The notes under the pieces: generated by a model
What the model saw: only the letters and a program-made list of their open reading frames with translations
Told to the model about the DNA's origin: nothing
Database searches by the model: none
Assembly: GCF_018449525.1 (NCBI RefSeq)
Contig: NZ_JAAVUS010000002.1
Span: 1 to 64,000 of the forward strand
Direction of reading: 5' to 3'
Source of the DNA: Bradyrhizobium sp. dw_78
GTDB taxonomy: Bacteria > Pseudomonadota > Alphaproteobacteria > Rhizobiales > Xanthobacteraceae
DNA length: 64,000 nt
In this document: positions 46,200 through 54,640 of the stretch, one piece after another
Layout: every line of letters starts with the position of its first letter
How positions within the stretch are numbered: the first letter of the stretch is position 1
Made by a program: the position numbers and the translations under genes

Positions 46200-48507
46200 G
46201 GACGGCCGCTCCGGCTTTGCGCAAATGTTCCCGGATACGCTGGGGGGTGGCGGGAATCTCGAAGATCTCGACCCCGAACGGCGACAGCGCATCGACGATG
46301 GCATTGACGATCGCGGCGGGTGCGCCGATGGCGCCGCCTTCTCCCACGCCCTTGGCGTGCGTCACGCTCTCGGGAGAAATTGTTTCCAGATGCAGGATCT
46401 CGATATCAGGCATTTCGGCCAGCGTCGGCAGCAGATAATCGGCAAAGGATGCCGTCAACAGATTGCCGGTCTCGTCGTAGATCATCTCCTCCAGCAGGGC
46501 GTTGGCAATGCCCTGGGCGACGCCGCCGGCGATCTGACCATCGACGATCATCGGATTGATCAGCACGCCCGCGTCTTCCACCACCAGAAATCGCTCGATC
46601 CGGACGCCGCCGGTTTCGATGTCGACTTCGACGATGGCAAAATGGCAGGCGTTGGAGAAAGTGCCCGGTGGATCATAAAACGCATTCTCCTGCAGCCCCG
46701 CGGACAGGCCGGGAAAACGATGGCTCTGGTGATAGGCGGCGCGGGCCAGCTGGCCGATCTCGATCGCCTTGTTGGTATTCGCAACGCGGGCCCAGCCGTC
46801 CTTCAGGCTGACGGCATCCGGGGTCGCCTCCAGCAGCGTTGCCGCGATCACCTTCAGCTTTTCAGCAATTTTTGCCGACGCCAGTTTCGACGCGCCGCCG
46901 GCGATCACCATCGACCGGCTGGCGAACGTCCCCCAGCCATAGGGAGTCGTATCCGTGTCGCCGGAAATAACCCGGATTTTTTGCACGTCGATTCCCAATT
47001 CGTCCGATACCAGCTGGGCGAGACTGGTCTTCAGACCCTGGCCGTGCGGCGACGATCCGATACGCAGATCGACGTGGCCGGACGGATCCATGATGCAATC
47101 GACGATCTCGTAACCCGGCACGATGTCCATGCCGCGCGCCGCATAGGCCGGCGTGCCGTATCCGGTGCGTTCGCTGAACACGGAGATGCCAAGCCCGATA
47201 TAGCGGCCCTTGGCGCGCAGCTCGGTCTGCCGGACCCTGAAAGCGGGAATGTCGATTTTCTGAACCGCCACTTCCATCGCCTGCTTGTAGGAGCCTTCGT
47301 CGTAGACGAGGCCGGTGGGCGAGCGATGCGGAAAGCTGTCGATCAGGTTGCGGCGGCGAATTTCAACCGGGTCCAGCCCCAGCCGTTTCGCCGCGACATC
47401 CATCAGGCGTTCCATGGTGAAGGTCAGCATGGGACGCGCGACGCCGCGATACGGCGCCATCATGCAGGTGTTTGTGGTCACGCCCCGGGACCGCGCGGCG
47501 TATTCGCTGAAATCATACGGGCCGGGCAATTCGGCAAACGCCATCAGCGGCTCGACGCCGCAGGTGACCGGATAGCAGGAAAATGCCCCGACATTGGAGC
47601 GCAGATCGGCGTCCAGGCCGAGCAGCCTGCCCTCTTTCGAGAACGCCCCGCGAATGGTGAAGGCCTGGTCCCGGCTGTGCGCCGAGGCCAGAAAATTCTC
47701 CCGGCGGTCCTCGGTCCACGCGACGTTGCGCTTGAGCTTGCGCGCGAGCCAGACCAGCACGACATATTCCGGAAACAGCGACATCTTCTGGCCGAAGCCG
47801 CCACCGACATCGGGCGCAATGACCCGCAGATCGGCTTCCGCGATGCCAAGCGTGTCGGCGATCCCGGTCCGCAGCATATGCGGCATCTGGACCGACGCCG
47901 TCAGCGTCACCCGCCCGCTGCCGGCGTGATATTCGGCAAAGCCGGCGCGCGCCTCCATCGGAGCCGCCGACTGCCGGTGCGAACGCAGATCGAGCGTGAC
48001 GATTTCAAAAGCATCCGCGAAGGCCTTGTCGAAACCCGCGGTCTTCATCCGGCCTTCGACCAGGACATTGTTGGGCGCCTCCGGATGAACCGGCTCGGAG
48101 CCGGGTTGCAAGGCAAGGTCGACATCGAGTACGGGATCGGTCGCCGCGATGTCGACAAACACCTGCTCGGCGAGGTCTTCGGCGAGCGCCGGATTGGCGG
48201 CGACGACGACCGCGACGGGCTGTCCCGTGAAAACCACCCGATCGATCGCCAGCACCGGCTGTCCGATCGGGATGTAATCGGGGCGATGCAGCACCGGCCG
48301 GATCGGCTTGAGATCGGCGAGATCGCGTCCCGTGAAGATGGTTATATTCGGCGGGACTTCGATGCCGACAATGGCCCCGCGCGCGACCGGGCTGCGCACA
48401 AAGCGAACGGCGGCGGCGTTGCCGACGCGATCGGCGACGTAGCTGCCGCCCCCCTTCAATAGCGTCGGATCCTCGAGCCTCGGCAAAGACCGCCCGATCC
48501 AGTTCAT
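46192..48507 (-). CDS. Molybdenum hydroxylase large subunit 1 (XDH/CoxL family)
   Basis: 771 residues. N-terminal RSLPRLEDPTLLKGGGSYVAD, molybdopterin loop VGGGFGQKMSLFPEYV, Q-loop region APYRGVARPM, and AKGVGEGGAIG with catalytic Glu723. It overlaps the FAD-subunit gene upstream by 4 bp and the 2Fe-2S gene downstream. The active-site loops differ from true CO dehydrogenase (no AYRCSFR motif), so CO oxidation is not suggested; an N-heterocycle or acyl-CoA hydroxylase fits better. Confidence 0.93.
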   Translation of the reverse strand: MNWIGRSLPRLEDPTLLKGGGSYVADRVGNAAAVRFVRSPVARGAIVGIEVPPNITIFTGRDLADLKPIRPVLHRPDYIPIGQPVLAIDRVVFTGQPVAVVVAANPALAEDLAEQVFVDIAATDPVLDVDLALQPGSEPVHPEAPNNVLVEGRMKTAGFDKAFADAFEIVTLDLRSHRQSAAPMEARAGFAEYHAGSGRVTLTASVQMPHMLRTGIADTLGIAEADLRVIAPDVGGGFGQKMSLFPEYVVLVWLARKLKRNVAWTEDRRENFLASAHSRDQAFTIRGAFSKEGRLLGLDADLRSNVGAFSCYPVTCGVEPLMAFAELPGPYDFSEYAARSRGVTTNTCMMAPYRGVARPMLTFTMERLMDVAAKRLGLDPVEIRRRNLIDSFPHRSPTGLVYDEGSYKQAMEVAVQKIDIPAFRVRQTELRAKGRYIGLGISVFSERTGYGTPAYAARGMDIVPGYEIVDCIMDPSGHVDLRIGSSPHGQGLKTSLAQLVSDELGIDVQKIRVISGDTDTTPYGWGTFASRSMVIAGGASKLASAKIAEKLKVIAATLLEATPDAVSLKDGWARVANTNKAIEIGQLARAAYHQSHRFPGLSAGLQENAFYDPPGTFSNACHFAIVEVDIETGGVRIERFLVVEDAGVLINPMIVDGQIAGGVAQGIANALLEEMIYDETGNLLTASFADYLLPTLAEMPDIEILHLETISPESVTHAKGVGEGGAIGAPAAIVNAIVDALSPFGVEIFEIPATPQRIREHLRKAGAAVHA

Positions 48508-49358
48508 GCGGCGGCCTCGGTCAACGCGCGCTTGACGACCGCAGCGATGAGATCCTGGCGATATTCGGACGACGCATGGATGTCCGCGGTCGGCACGATC
48601 GCGACGCGGGCCTCTTGGGCGATGGCATCGAAAGTCTGCGACGAGGCCGGCTTGCCAACGAGCGAGCGCTCCAGTTGTCCGAGCCGGATGGCGCGATCCG
48701 ATACGCCGCCGATACCCAGTCTCGCCTCCTTTACGATACCGGCTTCGATCCGGAGCGCCGCCAGGGCCATTCCCAGCGCAAAATCACCGGCGCGGCGGGA
48801 AAACTCATTAAACCCCGTCCGCCAATCGTCCGCCAGCAACGGCAGGCGAATCTCCGTCAGGATTTCATCCGCCGCCAGATCCGTCGTGAACGTTCCCTTG
48901 AAGAAGTCGTGGCTCGGGATGATCCGTTCGCCGCGACTGCTTCTGGCGACGATCTCCGCGCCTAGCGTTGTTGCCACCAGACACCATTCCGCAGCCGGAT
49001 CGGCGTGAGCCAGACTGCCTCCGAAAGTGCCTCGCTGCCGGATCGGAAAATGCGCGATGTGCCGTACCACCTTGGTCAGGAGATGACCCAGCGGACCGGC
49101 GACGACAGTTCGATGAAACGTGGCATGGCGCGTCAAGGCACCGATCGAAAGGCTCCTGTCCTTTGCTTGAACGGTGGACAGTTCCTTCAACTCGTTGATG
49201 TCGATCAGAGCAGACGGCCGCAGCAGACGGAAATTCATCGCGGGCACAAGGCTCTGGCCCCCGGCCAGAACCTTGCAGTCATCCTGATTTTCAGACAGCA
49301 AAGCCAGCGCCTCGGAAACACTGGCTGGCTTGAAATATCTGAACGATACCGGCTTCAT
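48504..49358 (-). CDS. Molybdenum hydroxylase FAD subunit (CoxM type)
   Basis: 284 residues. FAD-binding motifs AGGQSLVPAMNFRL and RGTFGGSLAHADPAAE are intact, followed by the CO-dehydrogenase-flavoprotein C-terminal domain. It is the only FAD subunit in this set, so it must serve one or both of the two large subunits that follow. It lies 33 bp downstream of the cyclase gene. Confidence 0.93.
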   Translation of the reverse strand: MKPVSFRYFKPASVSEALALLSENQDDCKVLAGGQSLVPAMNFRLLRPSALIDINELKELSTVQAKDRSLSIGALTRHATFHRTVVAGPLGHLLTKVVRHIAHFPIRQRGTFGGSLAHADPAAEWCLVATTLGAEIVARSSRGERIIPSHDFFKGTFTTDLAADEILTEIRLPLLADDWRTGFNEFSRRAGDFALGMALAALRIEAGIVKEARLGIGGVSDRAIRLGQLERSLVGKPASSQTFDAIAQEARVAIVPTADIHASSEYRQDLIAAVVKRALTEAAA

Positions 49359-49391
49359 GAGTTCCTTGAAGCGTTAAACGAACATGCGGAT

Positions 49392-50282
49392 CTAGCGGCC
49401 GTCCGGGCCACCCATGCTTTGTCCCGCGGCAATGCTCCGCGAGCCCAGCACGGCCTTGGCGACGTCCCCGACCGCCTCGACGGATTCGTCCATGCCCTGG
49501 AAACAGACGATCCGGCAGGGGCACGCCTCAAGCCCCTCATAGCGCCAGGGAAACGCCCCTATCACCGCACGCTGATTCAACATCTTCTCGATATCTCCAC
49601 CGACATTCTCGGCGTGGATCAGCCCCTCCTGAAAGGCGTAGGAATGGAAGGGAAACATGTCTTCGGAGATGTGACGGCCCGACTTCTTGTGAACGTAGTT
49701 ATACTCGCCGAAAAACTCTTCGCAGGTCTTTCCGATACGTGCCTCGAAGCGCTTGGCAAGGTCGGGCCGCATCAGACGAATGGACGTATTCATCGAATGG
49801 TCTCCGGACCCGCAGTCGATCCCAAACCACTTGATCTTCTTCTTGAGCATCCATTCGAGCAATTCGATTTTTCCACCCGGATGCATGCAAAAATACCGAA
49901 CCAGATCCTGTTCAGGCTGGCCTTCCCAATAGCGATGCCACCCGGTGTGAATGATCAGGATGTCGCCGTCGCGAACCTCGACCGGCGCCTGCTCGATCAT
50001 CTCCGGCGTGATCACGGCCCAGTCATCCATATGTTTGGAGACGTCGACGACAGCGCCCGGCCCGACCAGGAAATCGAGCGGATAGGACGCCATATCGCCC
50101 ATGCCGTCGGTGCCATGCATCGCGCCATCGATATGGGTTCCGACGTGGAGCGCCGTGTCGATGCGCTGCGCGACGATCATTTTGGTCTGAAGATTCTGCG
50201 CGTAGTACATCTTGTTGCCGGCATATCCCACCCAGCCCGGCGTATGCACGTTCATCAAATGAGACAGATCCACGATCTTCAT
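49392..50282 (-). CDS. Cyclase/formamidase-like metal-dependent hydrolase
   Basis: 296 residues of the cyclase family (PF04199-like), which includes kynurenine formamidase and isatin hydrolase. The metal-binding motif HVGTHID is at residues 46-52, with the N-terminal DLSH; GDILIIHTGW and GIDCGSGDHSMN are further family segments. Such enzymes hydrolyse amide or lactam bonds, including ring opening of oxidised N-heterocycles, which fits a step after hydroxylation by the molybdenum enzymes. No Shine-Dalgarno of note. 136 bp with no gene separate it from the upstream cupin. Confidence 0.86.
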   Translation of the reverse strand: MKIVDLSHLMNVHTPGWVGYAGNKMYYAQNLQTKMIVAQRIDTALHVGTHIDGAMHGTDGMGDMASYPLDFLVGPGAVVDVSKHMDDWAVITPEMIEQAPVEVRDGDILIIHTGWHRYWEGQPEQDLVRYFCMHPGGKIELLEWMLKKKIKWFGIDCGSGDHSMNTSIRLMRPDLAKRFEARIGKTCEEFFGEYNYVHKKSGRHISEDMFPFHSYAFQEGLIHAENVGGDIEKMLNQRAVIGAFPWRYEGLEACPCRIVCFQGMDESVEAVGDVAKAVLGSRSIAAGQSMGGPDGR

Positions 50283-50418
50283 AAACTACCCCTCGTTGAC
50301 GTTCATGGCCGCTTTGTTTTGGTCATGCATAAAAGGCGCGATCACCCGCCCCTCAGCGGCGAAACCTAAAATGAAAGTCCGTCGAATCCCCGCATCCGCA
50401 TCTCTGTCCCGGACTCGA

Positions 50419-50817
50419 TCATTTCGGAGCTCCCGCATCCGGAGGAAGCGCCCCAACGGCCTTGAGCAACGGCACGTCAGCCGGGCTCGGCCCCCCAACA
50501 CTGACCACGGTCACGCCCCGGTCCGCGGCGACCGCATGCTTGACGCCAACCGGCACATGCACGGCGCAACCGGCATGGAACGGCAATTCGATATTGTTGG
50601 TGTAGTCGCGGATCGTTCCCTCACCTTCCAGAATGAAGATCGTGTCTTCCGAAATGGTGTGGATATGGGGAACGTTGGCCTCGCCCGGCTCAAGCACGAC
50701 GTAATTCATGTTGGCTTTCCAGGCGCCGACGCCGGGCCAGACCACGAAGCGCGCATCCTTGGAGATCAGCGGCAACCTCAACGTGGGATGGTCGCGATGA
50801 AATATCCGGATCGCCAT
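50419..50817 (-). CDS. Small cupin-domain protein
   Basis: 132 residues forming one cupin barrel: PGEANVPHIHTISEDTIFILEGEGTIRD is cupin motif 1 with His-x-His and Glu, and PFHAGCAVHVPVGVKHAV is motif 2 with the last His. A metal site is therefore likely. The function could be an isomerase, dioxygenase-like enzyme or binding protein; it cannot be chosen from sequence. It lies three bases downstream of a second small cupin gene. Confidence 0.85.
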   Translation of the reverse strand: MAIRIFHRDHPTLRLPLISKDARFVVWPGVGAWKANMNYVVLEPGEANVPHIHTISEDTIFILEGEGTIRDYTNNIELPFHAGCAVHVPVGVKHAVAADRGVTVVSVGGPSPADVPLLKAVGALPPDAGAPK

Positions 50818-50820
50818 TTG

Positions 50821-51225
50821 CTATTTTCCCTCTGAAAAAGCCAAATCGGCGTAAAGGCTCTCGTCAGCAGGACACGGACCGCCAAGAATTTTGATGGCCT
50901 GATCGTCGTTCGCCGTGAACTGATAGGCATCCCCGGCATCGACATGCACCATCGCCCCTTCGACCAAGGGGAACACCTCGCTTGATCCTAAATCGGTGAT
51001 CGAACCGGCACCGCCGATCACGTAGTAGACGGCGTCACTGCCGTGATGGAGGCGGATCGTCCGGGCGCCGCGCTCCAGGGTGATGATCTGAAGGGTGCGG
51101 AATTGCGCATCGTTTCCGGGCCACATCACCACCCTGGCGTTGCCAGTGCCGATAATGATGGGTATTTGTGGACAGCCTGTTGCGCTGTCGACAACGCGCG
51201 CCGTGTTGGCAAGCCGGGTAGCCAT
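50821..51225 (-). CDS. Small cupin-domain protein
   Basis: 134 residues from ATG 51225, preceded by AAAAGGGG seven bases upstream; the in-frame ATG at 51246 would overlap that site and is less likely. Cupin motif 1 is partly degenerate (RTIRLHHGSDAVYYVIGGAGSITD) and motif 2 is AMVHVDAGDAYQF without the usual terminal His, so metal binding may be weaker than in its neighbour at 50419-50817. It is the first gene of the long minus-strand unit, divergent from the XRE-cupin regulator. Confidence 0.82.
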   Translation of the reverse strand: MATRLANTARVVDSATGCPQIPIIIGTGNARVVMWPGNDAQFRTLQIITLERGARTIRLHHGSDAVYYVIGGAGSITDLGSSEVFPLVEGAMVHVDAGDAYQFTANDDQAIKILGGPCPADESLYADLAFSEGK

Positions 51226-51248
51226 CGCATCGCCCCTTTTATTCATAC

Positions 51249-51280
51249 TCGAATTTTTTTAATTATATCAAAAAATCCGA
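51249..51280. promoter_or_regulatory. AT-rich inverted repeat between cupin gene and XRE regulator
   Basis: TCGAATTTTTT (51249-51259) and AAAAAATCCGA (51270-51280) are 11-bp arms with one mismatch around a 10-bp AT-rich spacer. The element lies 24 bp upstream of the cupin start and 83 bp upstream of the regulator start, where an operator for the XRE protein would be expected. It may alternatively be part of an AT-rich promoter. Confidence 0.45.
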
Positions 51281-51362
51281 ATGGGCAATAGCGGCCCGGC
51301 AGGCTAATAGGTAGCCGAAGCAACTCGACTTTAAGGGTCAAGGAAACAGAAGGACAACTTGG

Positions 51363-51968
51363 GTGACCGTCGAATTTTCTCCCGATCTGCCAGACGACGT
51401 CGCGGAAGCGACGGCCAACACCCTGGTCGCGATCGGGGAACGCATCCGCGAGGTGAGGCAGGCAAGGAACATGACGCTCCAAGTGCTCGCCGAGAGCACC
51501 AAATTGAGCGTATCGATGCTCAGCCTTGTCGAACGCGGCAAAGCATCACCGTCCATCGGATCTCTCATCGTGATTGCGGGCGCGTTGGGAATCACCATGT
51601 CGGATCTGATTGCGAGCGATCCTGCCTCGGATGAGGACATCGTGGTGCGCGCGTCACAGCATCACGTCGTCGAAACGGCCAGTCACGTTGTCCGCAGATT
51701 GATCCGGGAAGACCGCAGCCGCGGCCTTTCCATCGCCATCAATGAATATGAGCCGAATACGGGAAATTCGGATACCGCCGTCTCGCACGCGGGATTTGAA
51801 TACGGATTCGTTCTTGAAGGCGCGCTTACGGTCGAGGTTGACAAAACATCCCACATTCTCAAGAGCGGCGACCTGATTTCCTATAGCTCGCGCCGACCAC
51901 ACAGGATCTGGAATTATGGACGGCGCAAGGTACGAACCTTGTGGTTCAACCTGGATCGGGAATCCTGA
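51363..51968 (+). CDS. XRE-family regulator with C-terminal cupin sensor
   Basis: 201 residues. The N-terminal helix-turn-helix (about residues 24-80) shows IGERIREVRQARNMTLQVLAE and LSLVERGKASPSIGSLI; the C-terminal cupin (about 120-195) has AGFEYGFVLEGALTVEV and ISYSSRRPHRIWN. The start is GTG at 51363 with AGAAGGA about nine bases upstream. It is divergent from the cupin/cyclase/molybdenum-hydroxylase/BMP unit and probably represses it until its small-molecule ligand binds the cupin. Confidence 0.92.
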   Translation: MTVEFSPDLPDDVAEATANTLVAIGERIREVRQARNMTLQVLAESTKLSVSMLSLVERGKASPSIGSLIVIAGALGITMSDLIASDPASDEDIVVRASQHHVVETASHVVRRLIREDRSRGLSIAINEYEPNTGNSDTAVSHAGFEYGFVLEGALTVEVDKTSHILKSGDLISYSSRRPHRIWNYGRRKVRTLWFNLDRES

Positions 51969-51994
51969 AAAGGTTCAGATTTCAGGGCCGACGG

Positions 51995-52909
51995 TCAGCG
52001 GCCGAGACGGGATGCCGCATCGGCTGATGCCCTGAGCTCTTCCGAAATAATACCCATGACGGCCTGCATCGCCGTTGAGACGACCCGGCGCGGGTTACTG
52101 ATCCATGCGATCGATCGGGTCAGGGCCGGCCTTAACCGGCGCGCCCTGATCGAGCCCGCTTCCAGCGCTTGGCGAAGCGCTATCCCCGGAAGGACCGTCG
52201 CCATCGCCGTGGAAGCAACGACTTCACAGATCGCAGGCAGGCTGTCGATCTCGAGCCGCGGCGAGAGACTGAAGCCGGCGTGAGCCGCTGCGTCGTCGAG
52301 GATGCGCCGCAGCCCGTGCCGGCGTGACGGAATGACCAGTTCGGACTTTCGGACCGCCGTCAGCGATGCCAGTCTCGCAACGTCCGGATGCGCGGACGGC
52401 GCGTGCGCCATCATCATATCCTCATCCAGGATATGACTCACGATCGGTGCGCCCCCGCGCAGCCTTGCATTGACAATCGCCAGATCGAGCTGCCCCGAGA
52501 GCACCCATTCCAGCATGGTCTCGCTATAACCTTCGCATACCGACAATTCGACATCGGGATAGCTTGTCGCGATCCGGAGCGCCGAGACCGGCAACGCGCT
52601 CTGCGCGACCGAATTGATCATCCCGATGCTGACGCGCCCTCTGATCTTGCCGTCGAGACGCGCCATTTCCTCGCGTGCCCGATCGACGTCCTTGACGATC
52701 GGCGCGACCAGCCGCTCGAATTCCTCGCCCGCGGGCGTCAGCGAAACACCCTGCGGCGTGCGAAAGAACAGCCGCTTGCCGAACGATTTTTCCAGCTTCG
52801 CGATCTGCATGCTCAGCGCCGGCTGCACGATATTGAGCCGACGCGCCGCGCGGGTGACGTTCCGCTCCTGGGCGAGGCAGAGGAAATACTGCATCTGCTT
52901 CAGGTCCAT
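51995..52909 (-). CDS. LysR-family transcriptional regulator
   Basis: 304 residues from ATG 52909 (MDLKQMQYFL, the usual LysR beginning); an in-frame ATG at 52936 would add nine residues. Helix-turn-helix: NVTRAARRLNIVQPALSMQIAKLE. The effector domain includes GRVSIGMINSVAQ and FSLSPRLEIDSLPAICEVV. It is divergent from the UbiD gene that opens the furan-type cluster, with two matching palindromes between them (52932-52978), so it probably controls that cluster. In known hmf clusters a LysR protein (HmfR) plays this part. Confidence 0.9.
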   Translation of the reverse strand: MDLKQMQYFLCLAQERNVTRAARRLNIVQPALSMQIAKLEKSFGKRLFFRTPQGVSLTPAGEEFERLVAPIVKDVDRAREEMARLDGKIRGRVSIGMINSVAQSALPVSALRIATSYPDVELSVCEGYSETMLEWVLSGQLDLAIVNARLRGGAPIVSHILDEDMMMAHAPSAHPDVARLASLTAVRKSELVIPSRRHGLRRILDDAAAHAGFSLSPRLEIDSLPAICEVVASTAMATVLPGIALRQALEAGSIRARRLRPALTRSIAWISNPRRVVSTAMQAVMGIISEELRASADAASRLGR

Positions 52910-52931
52910 TGCACTCGTCTTGCGCTGCACA

Positions 52932-52978
52932 ATCATTAGAAATGATAGTATCGATTAGAAGCAATTATTTGGAATGAT
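52932..52978. promoter_or_regulatory. Pair of LysR-type operator palindromes
   Basis: ATCATT-aga-AATGAT (52932-52946, perfect) and ATTATT-tgg-AATGAT (52964-52978, one arm mismatch) are two 15-bp dyads whose centres are 32 bp apart, close to three helical turns. They lie in the LysR/UbiD divergent region, 23 bp upstream of the LysR start. This arrangement matches recognition and activation sites of a LysR regulator. Confidence 0.6.
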
Positions 52979-53097
52979 GGCAAGCACGGCTTAGGCTTTA
53001 CCCCTGCGCTCACCGCCGCCGGCGGACCGAGCAGGCGCGTCCGGGCCAGACCGAGTCCCGGCCAGGCGATGTCGCTTTCAACGGGAAGAAAACCCAC

Positions 53098-54513
53098 ATG
53101 AACGGTTCAGCGGCCATGCTTCGCAACGAGAAGCCGGAGCATCCGGACCTTCGCTCGTGGTTGCAGCTTCTCGCGGCGACGGACCGGCTGGTAGTCGCGC
53201 GCAAAGGCGTATCGCTGACCGACGAACTCGCTGCGGTGGCAAAAAAACTCGAACGCGAACGCGCCGTTATTTTTCCTTCTCCCGGCGGACATGACATTGC
53301 CGTGGTCGCCAATCTGTTCGCCGGCAGAGACTGGGTCGCGGATTCGATCGATGTCCCGGTCGAGGATCTGCTGTCACGCTTTCAGCGGGCGGTGCGGCGT
53401 CCCCTTCCCTGGATGGAGGTCAAGGAAGCGCGCGTGCAGGAGGAGGTCCATCGGGATGTCGATCTGCTCAAGCTGCTGCCTATCCCCAAGCACAACGAGC
53501 ACGACAGCGGCCCCTACATCACGGCGGCCCTGCTGATCGCCCGCAATCCGCAGACCGGCATCCAGAACGTTTCGATCCATCGCTGCCAGATCAGCGGCCC
53601 CGACCGGATCGGGGTTCTGCTGCTGCCACGTCACACCCGCCATTATTACGCGATGGCGGAGCGGGCGGGCGCCCCCCTCGAAATCGCGCTGGTCATCGGC
53701 GTGCATCCGGCCTGTATTCTGGCGTCCCAGGCGATCGCGGCGCTCGACGAGGACGAGATGCATATCGCCGGCGCGCTGCTCGGCCGGCCGGTCGAGATGG
53801 TGAAGTGCCTGACCAACGAGGTCCGCGTTCCCGCGCACGCCGAAATCGTGCTGGAGGGCCGCATCCTCCCGAAGCTGCGCGAGCCCGAAGGTCCGTTCGG
53901 CGAGTTTCCGCAATATTACGGCGATCGCGCCGACCGCGAGGTCATCCAGATCGACGCCGTAACCCACCGGCGAAACCCGATCTTCCATACCATCGTGGGC
54001 GGCGGCATGGAGCATCTGGTGCTCGGGGAAATCCCGCGCGAGGCGACCCTGCTCGAACATCTGCAGCGCAGCTTCCCGTCGGTTCGCGACGTCAGGCTGA
54101 TGCGCGGCGGCACCTGCCGTTACCATCTTGCGGTTAAAATCGAAAAGGTCAGCGATGGCGAGCCGAAGAACATCATCATGGGCGCCTTCGCCGGCCATTA
54201 CGATGTCAAGCAGGTGGTCGTGGTCGATACCGACGTCGACATCGACGATCCCAATGAGATCGAGTGGGCGGTCGCGACCCGGTTCCAGGCCGATCGGGAC
54301 CTGCTGGTGGTGGCGGGCGCCCAGGGATCGAAGCTCGATCCTTCGTCGGATAAGGGGGTCGGCGCCAAGATGGGGCTGGACGCAACAAAACCGCTGGTCA
54401 GGGGTCCGTTGGACTTCAAGCGCATTCACGTGAAGGGCATCGAGACCATCGACCTCGCAAGCATTCTGCAGCAGGATACGGAGGCCGCTTTCGCCCGGAT
54501 CATTGAGAACTAA
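53098..54513 (+). CDS. hmfF: UbiD-family decarboxylase, probable 2,5-furandicarboxylate decarboxylase
   Basis: 471 residues, reversible (de)carboxylase using prenylated FMN. Catalytic residues of the family are visible: Arg162 in SIHRCQ, and Glu264 and Glu269 in PEGPFGEFPQYYG, with spacing as in UbiD/Fdc. Position beside a furoyl-CoA-dehydrogenase-type set identifies it as HmfF-like, converting 2,5-furandicarboxylate to 2-furoate; a pyrrole-2-carboxylate decarboxylase is an alternative. GGAAG lies upstream of the ATG. UbiX/HmfG, needed to make the cofactor, is not in the window. Confidence 0.85.
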   Translation: MNGSAAMLRNEKPEHPDLRSWLQLLAATDRLVVARKGVSLTDELAAVAKKLERERAVIFPSPGGHDIAVVANLFAGRDWVADSIDVPVEDLLSRFQRAVRRPLPWMEVKEARVQEEVHRDVDLLKLLPIPKHNEHDSGPYITAALLIARNPQTGIQNVSIHRCQISGPDRIGVLLLPRHTRHYYAMAERAGAPLEIALVIGVHPACILASQAIAALDEDEMHIAGALLGRPVEMVKCLTNEVRVPAHAEIVLEGRILPKLREPEGPFGEFPQYYGDRADREVIQIDAVTHRRNPIFHTIVGGGMEHLVLGEIPREATLLEHLQRSFPSVRDVRLMRGGTCRYHLAVKIEKVSDGEPKNIIMGAFAGHYDVKQVVVVDTDVDIDDPNEIEWAVATRFQADRDLLVVAGAQGSKLDPSSDKGVGAKMGLDATKPLVRGPLDFKRIHVKGIETIDLASILQQDTEAAFARIIEN

Positions 54514-54640
54514 ATAACCGGGATATATAAGCGGCACAGCGAACAATGCCGGCGCAAAGCCGGAGCAAGAGCCAAGGGAACGGAACCAACGGGATGTCGC
54601 AGGGCCTATGGCTGCCCGGCGCCCGGAAGGAGGAGATCAG

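Noticed and set aside
46126..48462. 778-codon + strand open frame
   Set aside because: Antisense shadow of molybdenum hydroxylase large subunit 1, which has complete family motifs on the minus strand.
46192..48507. CO dehydrogenase (aerobic carboxydotrophy) from the CoxMSL/CoxG gene types
   Set aside because: The large subunits lack the AYRCSFR active-site loop of true CoxL, and the neighbouring genes are not cox maturation genes.
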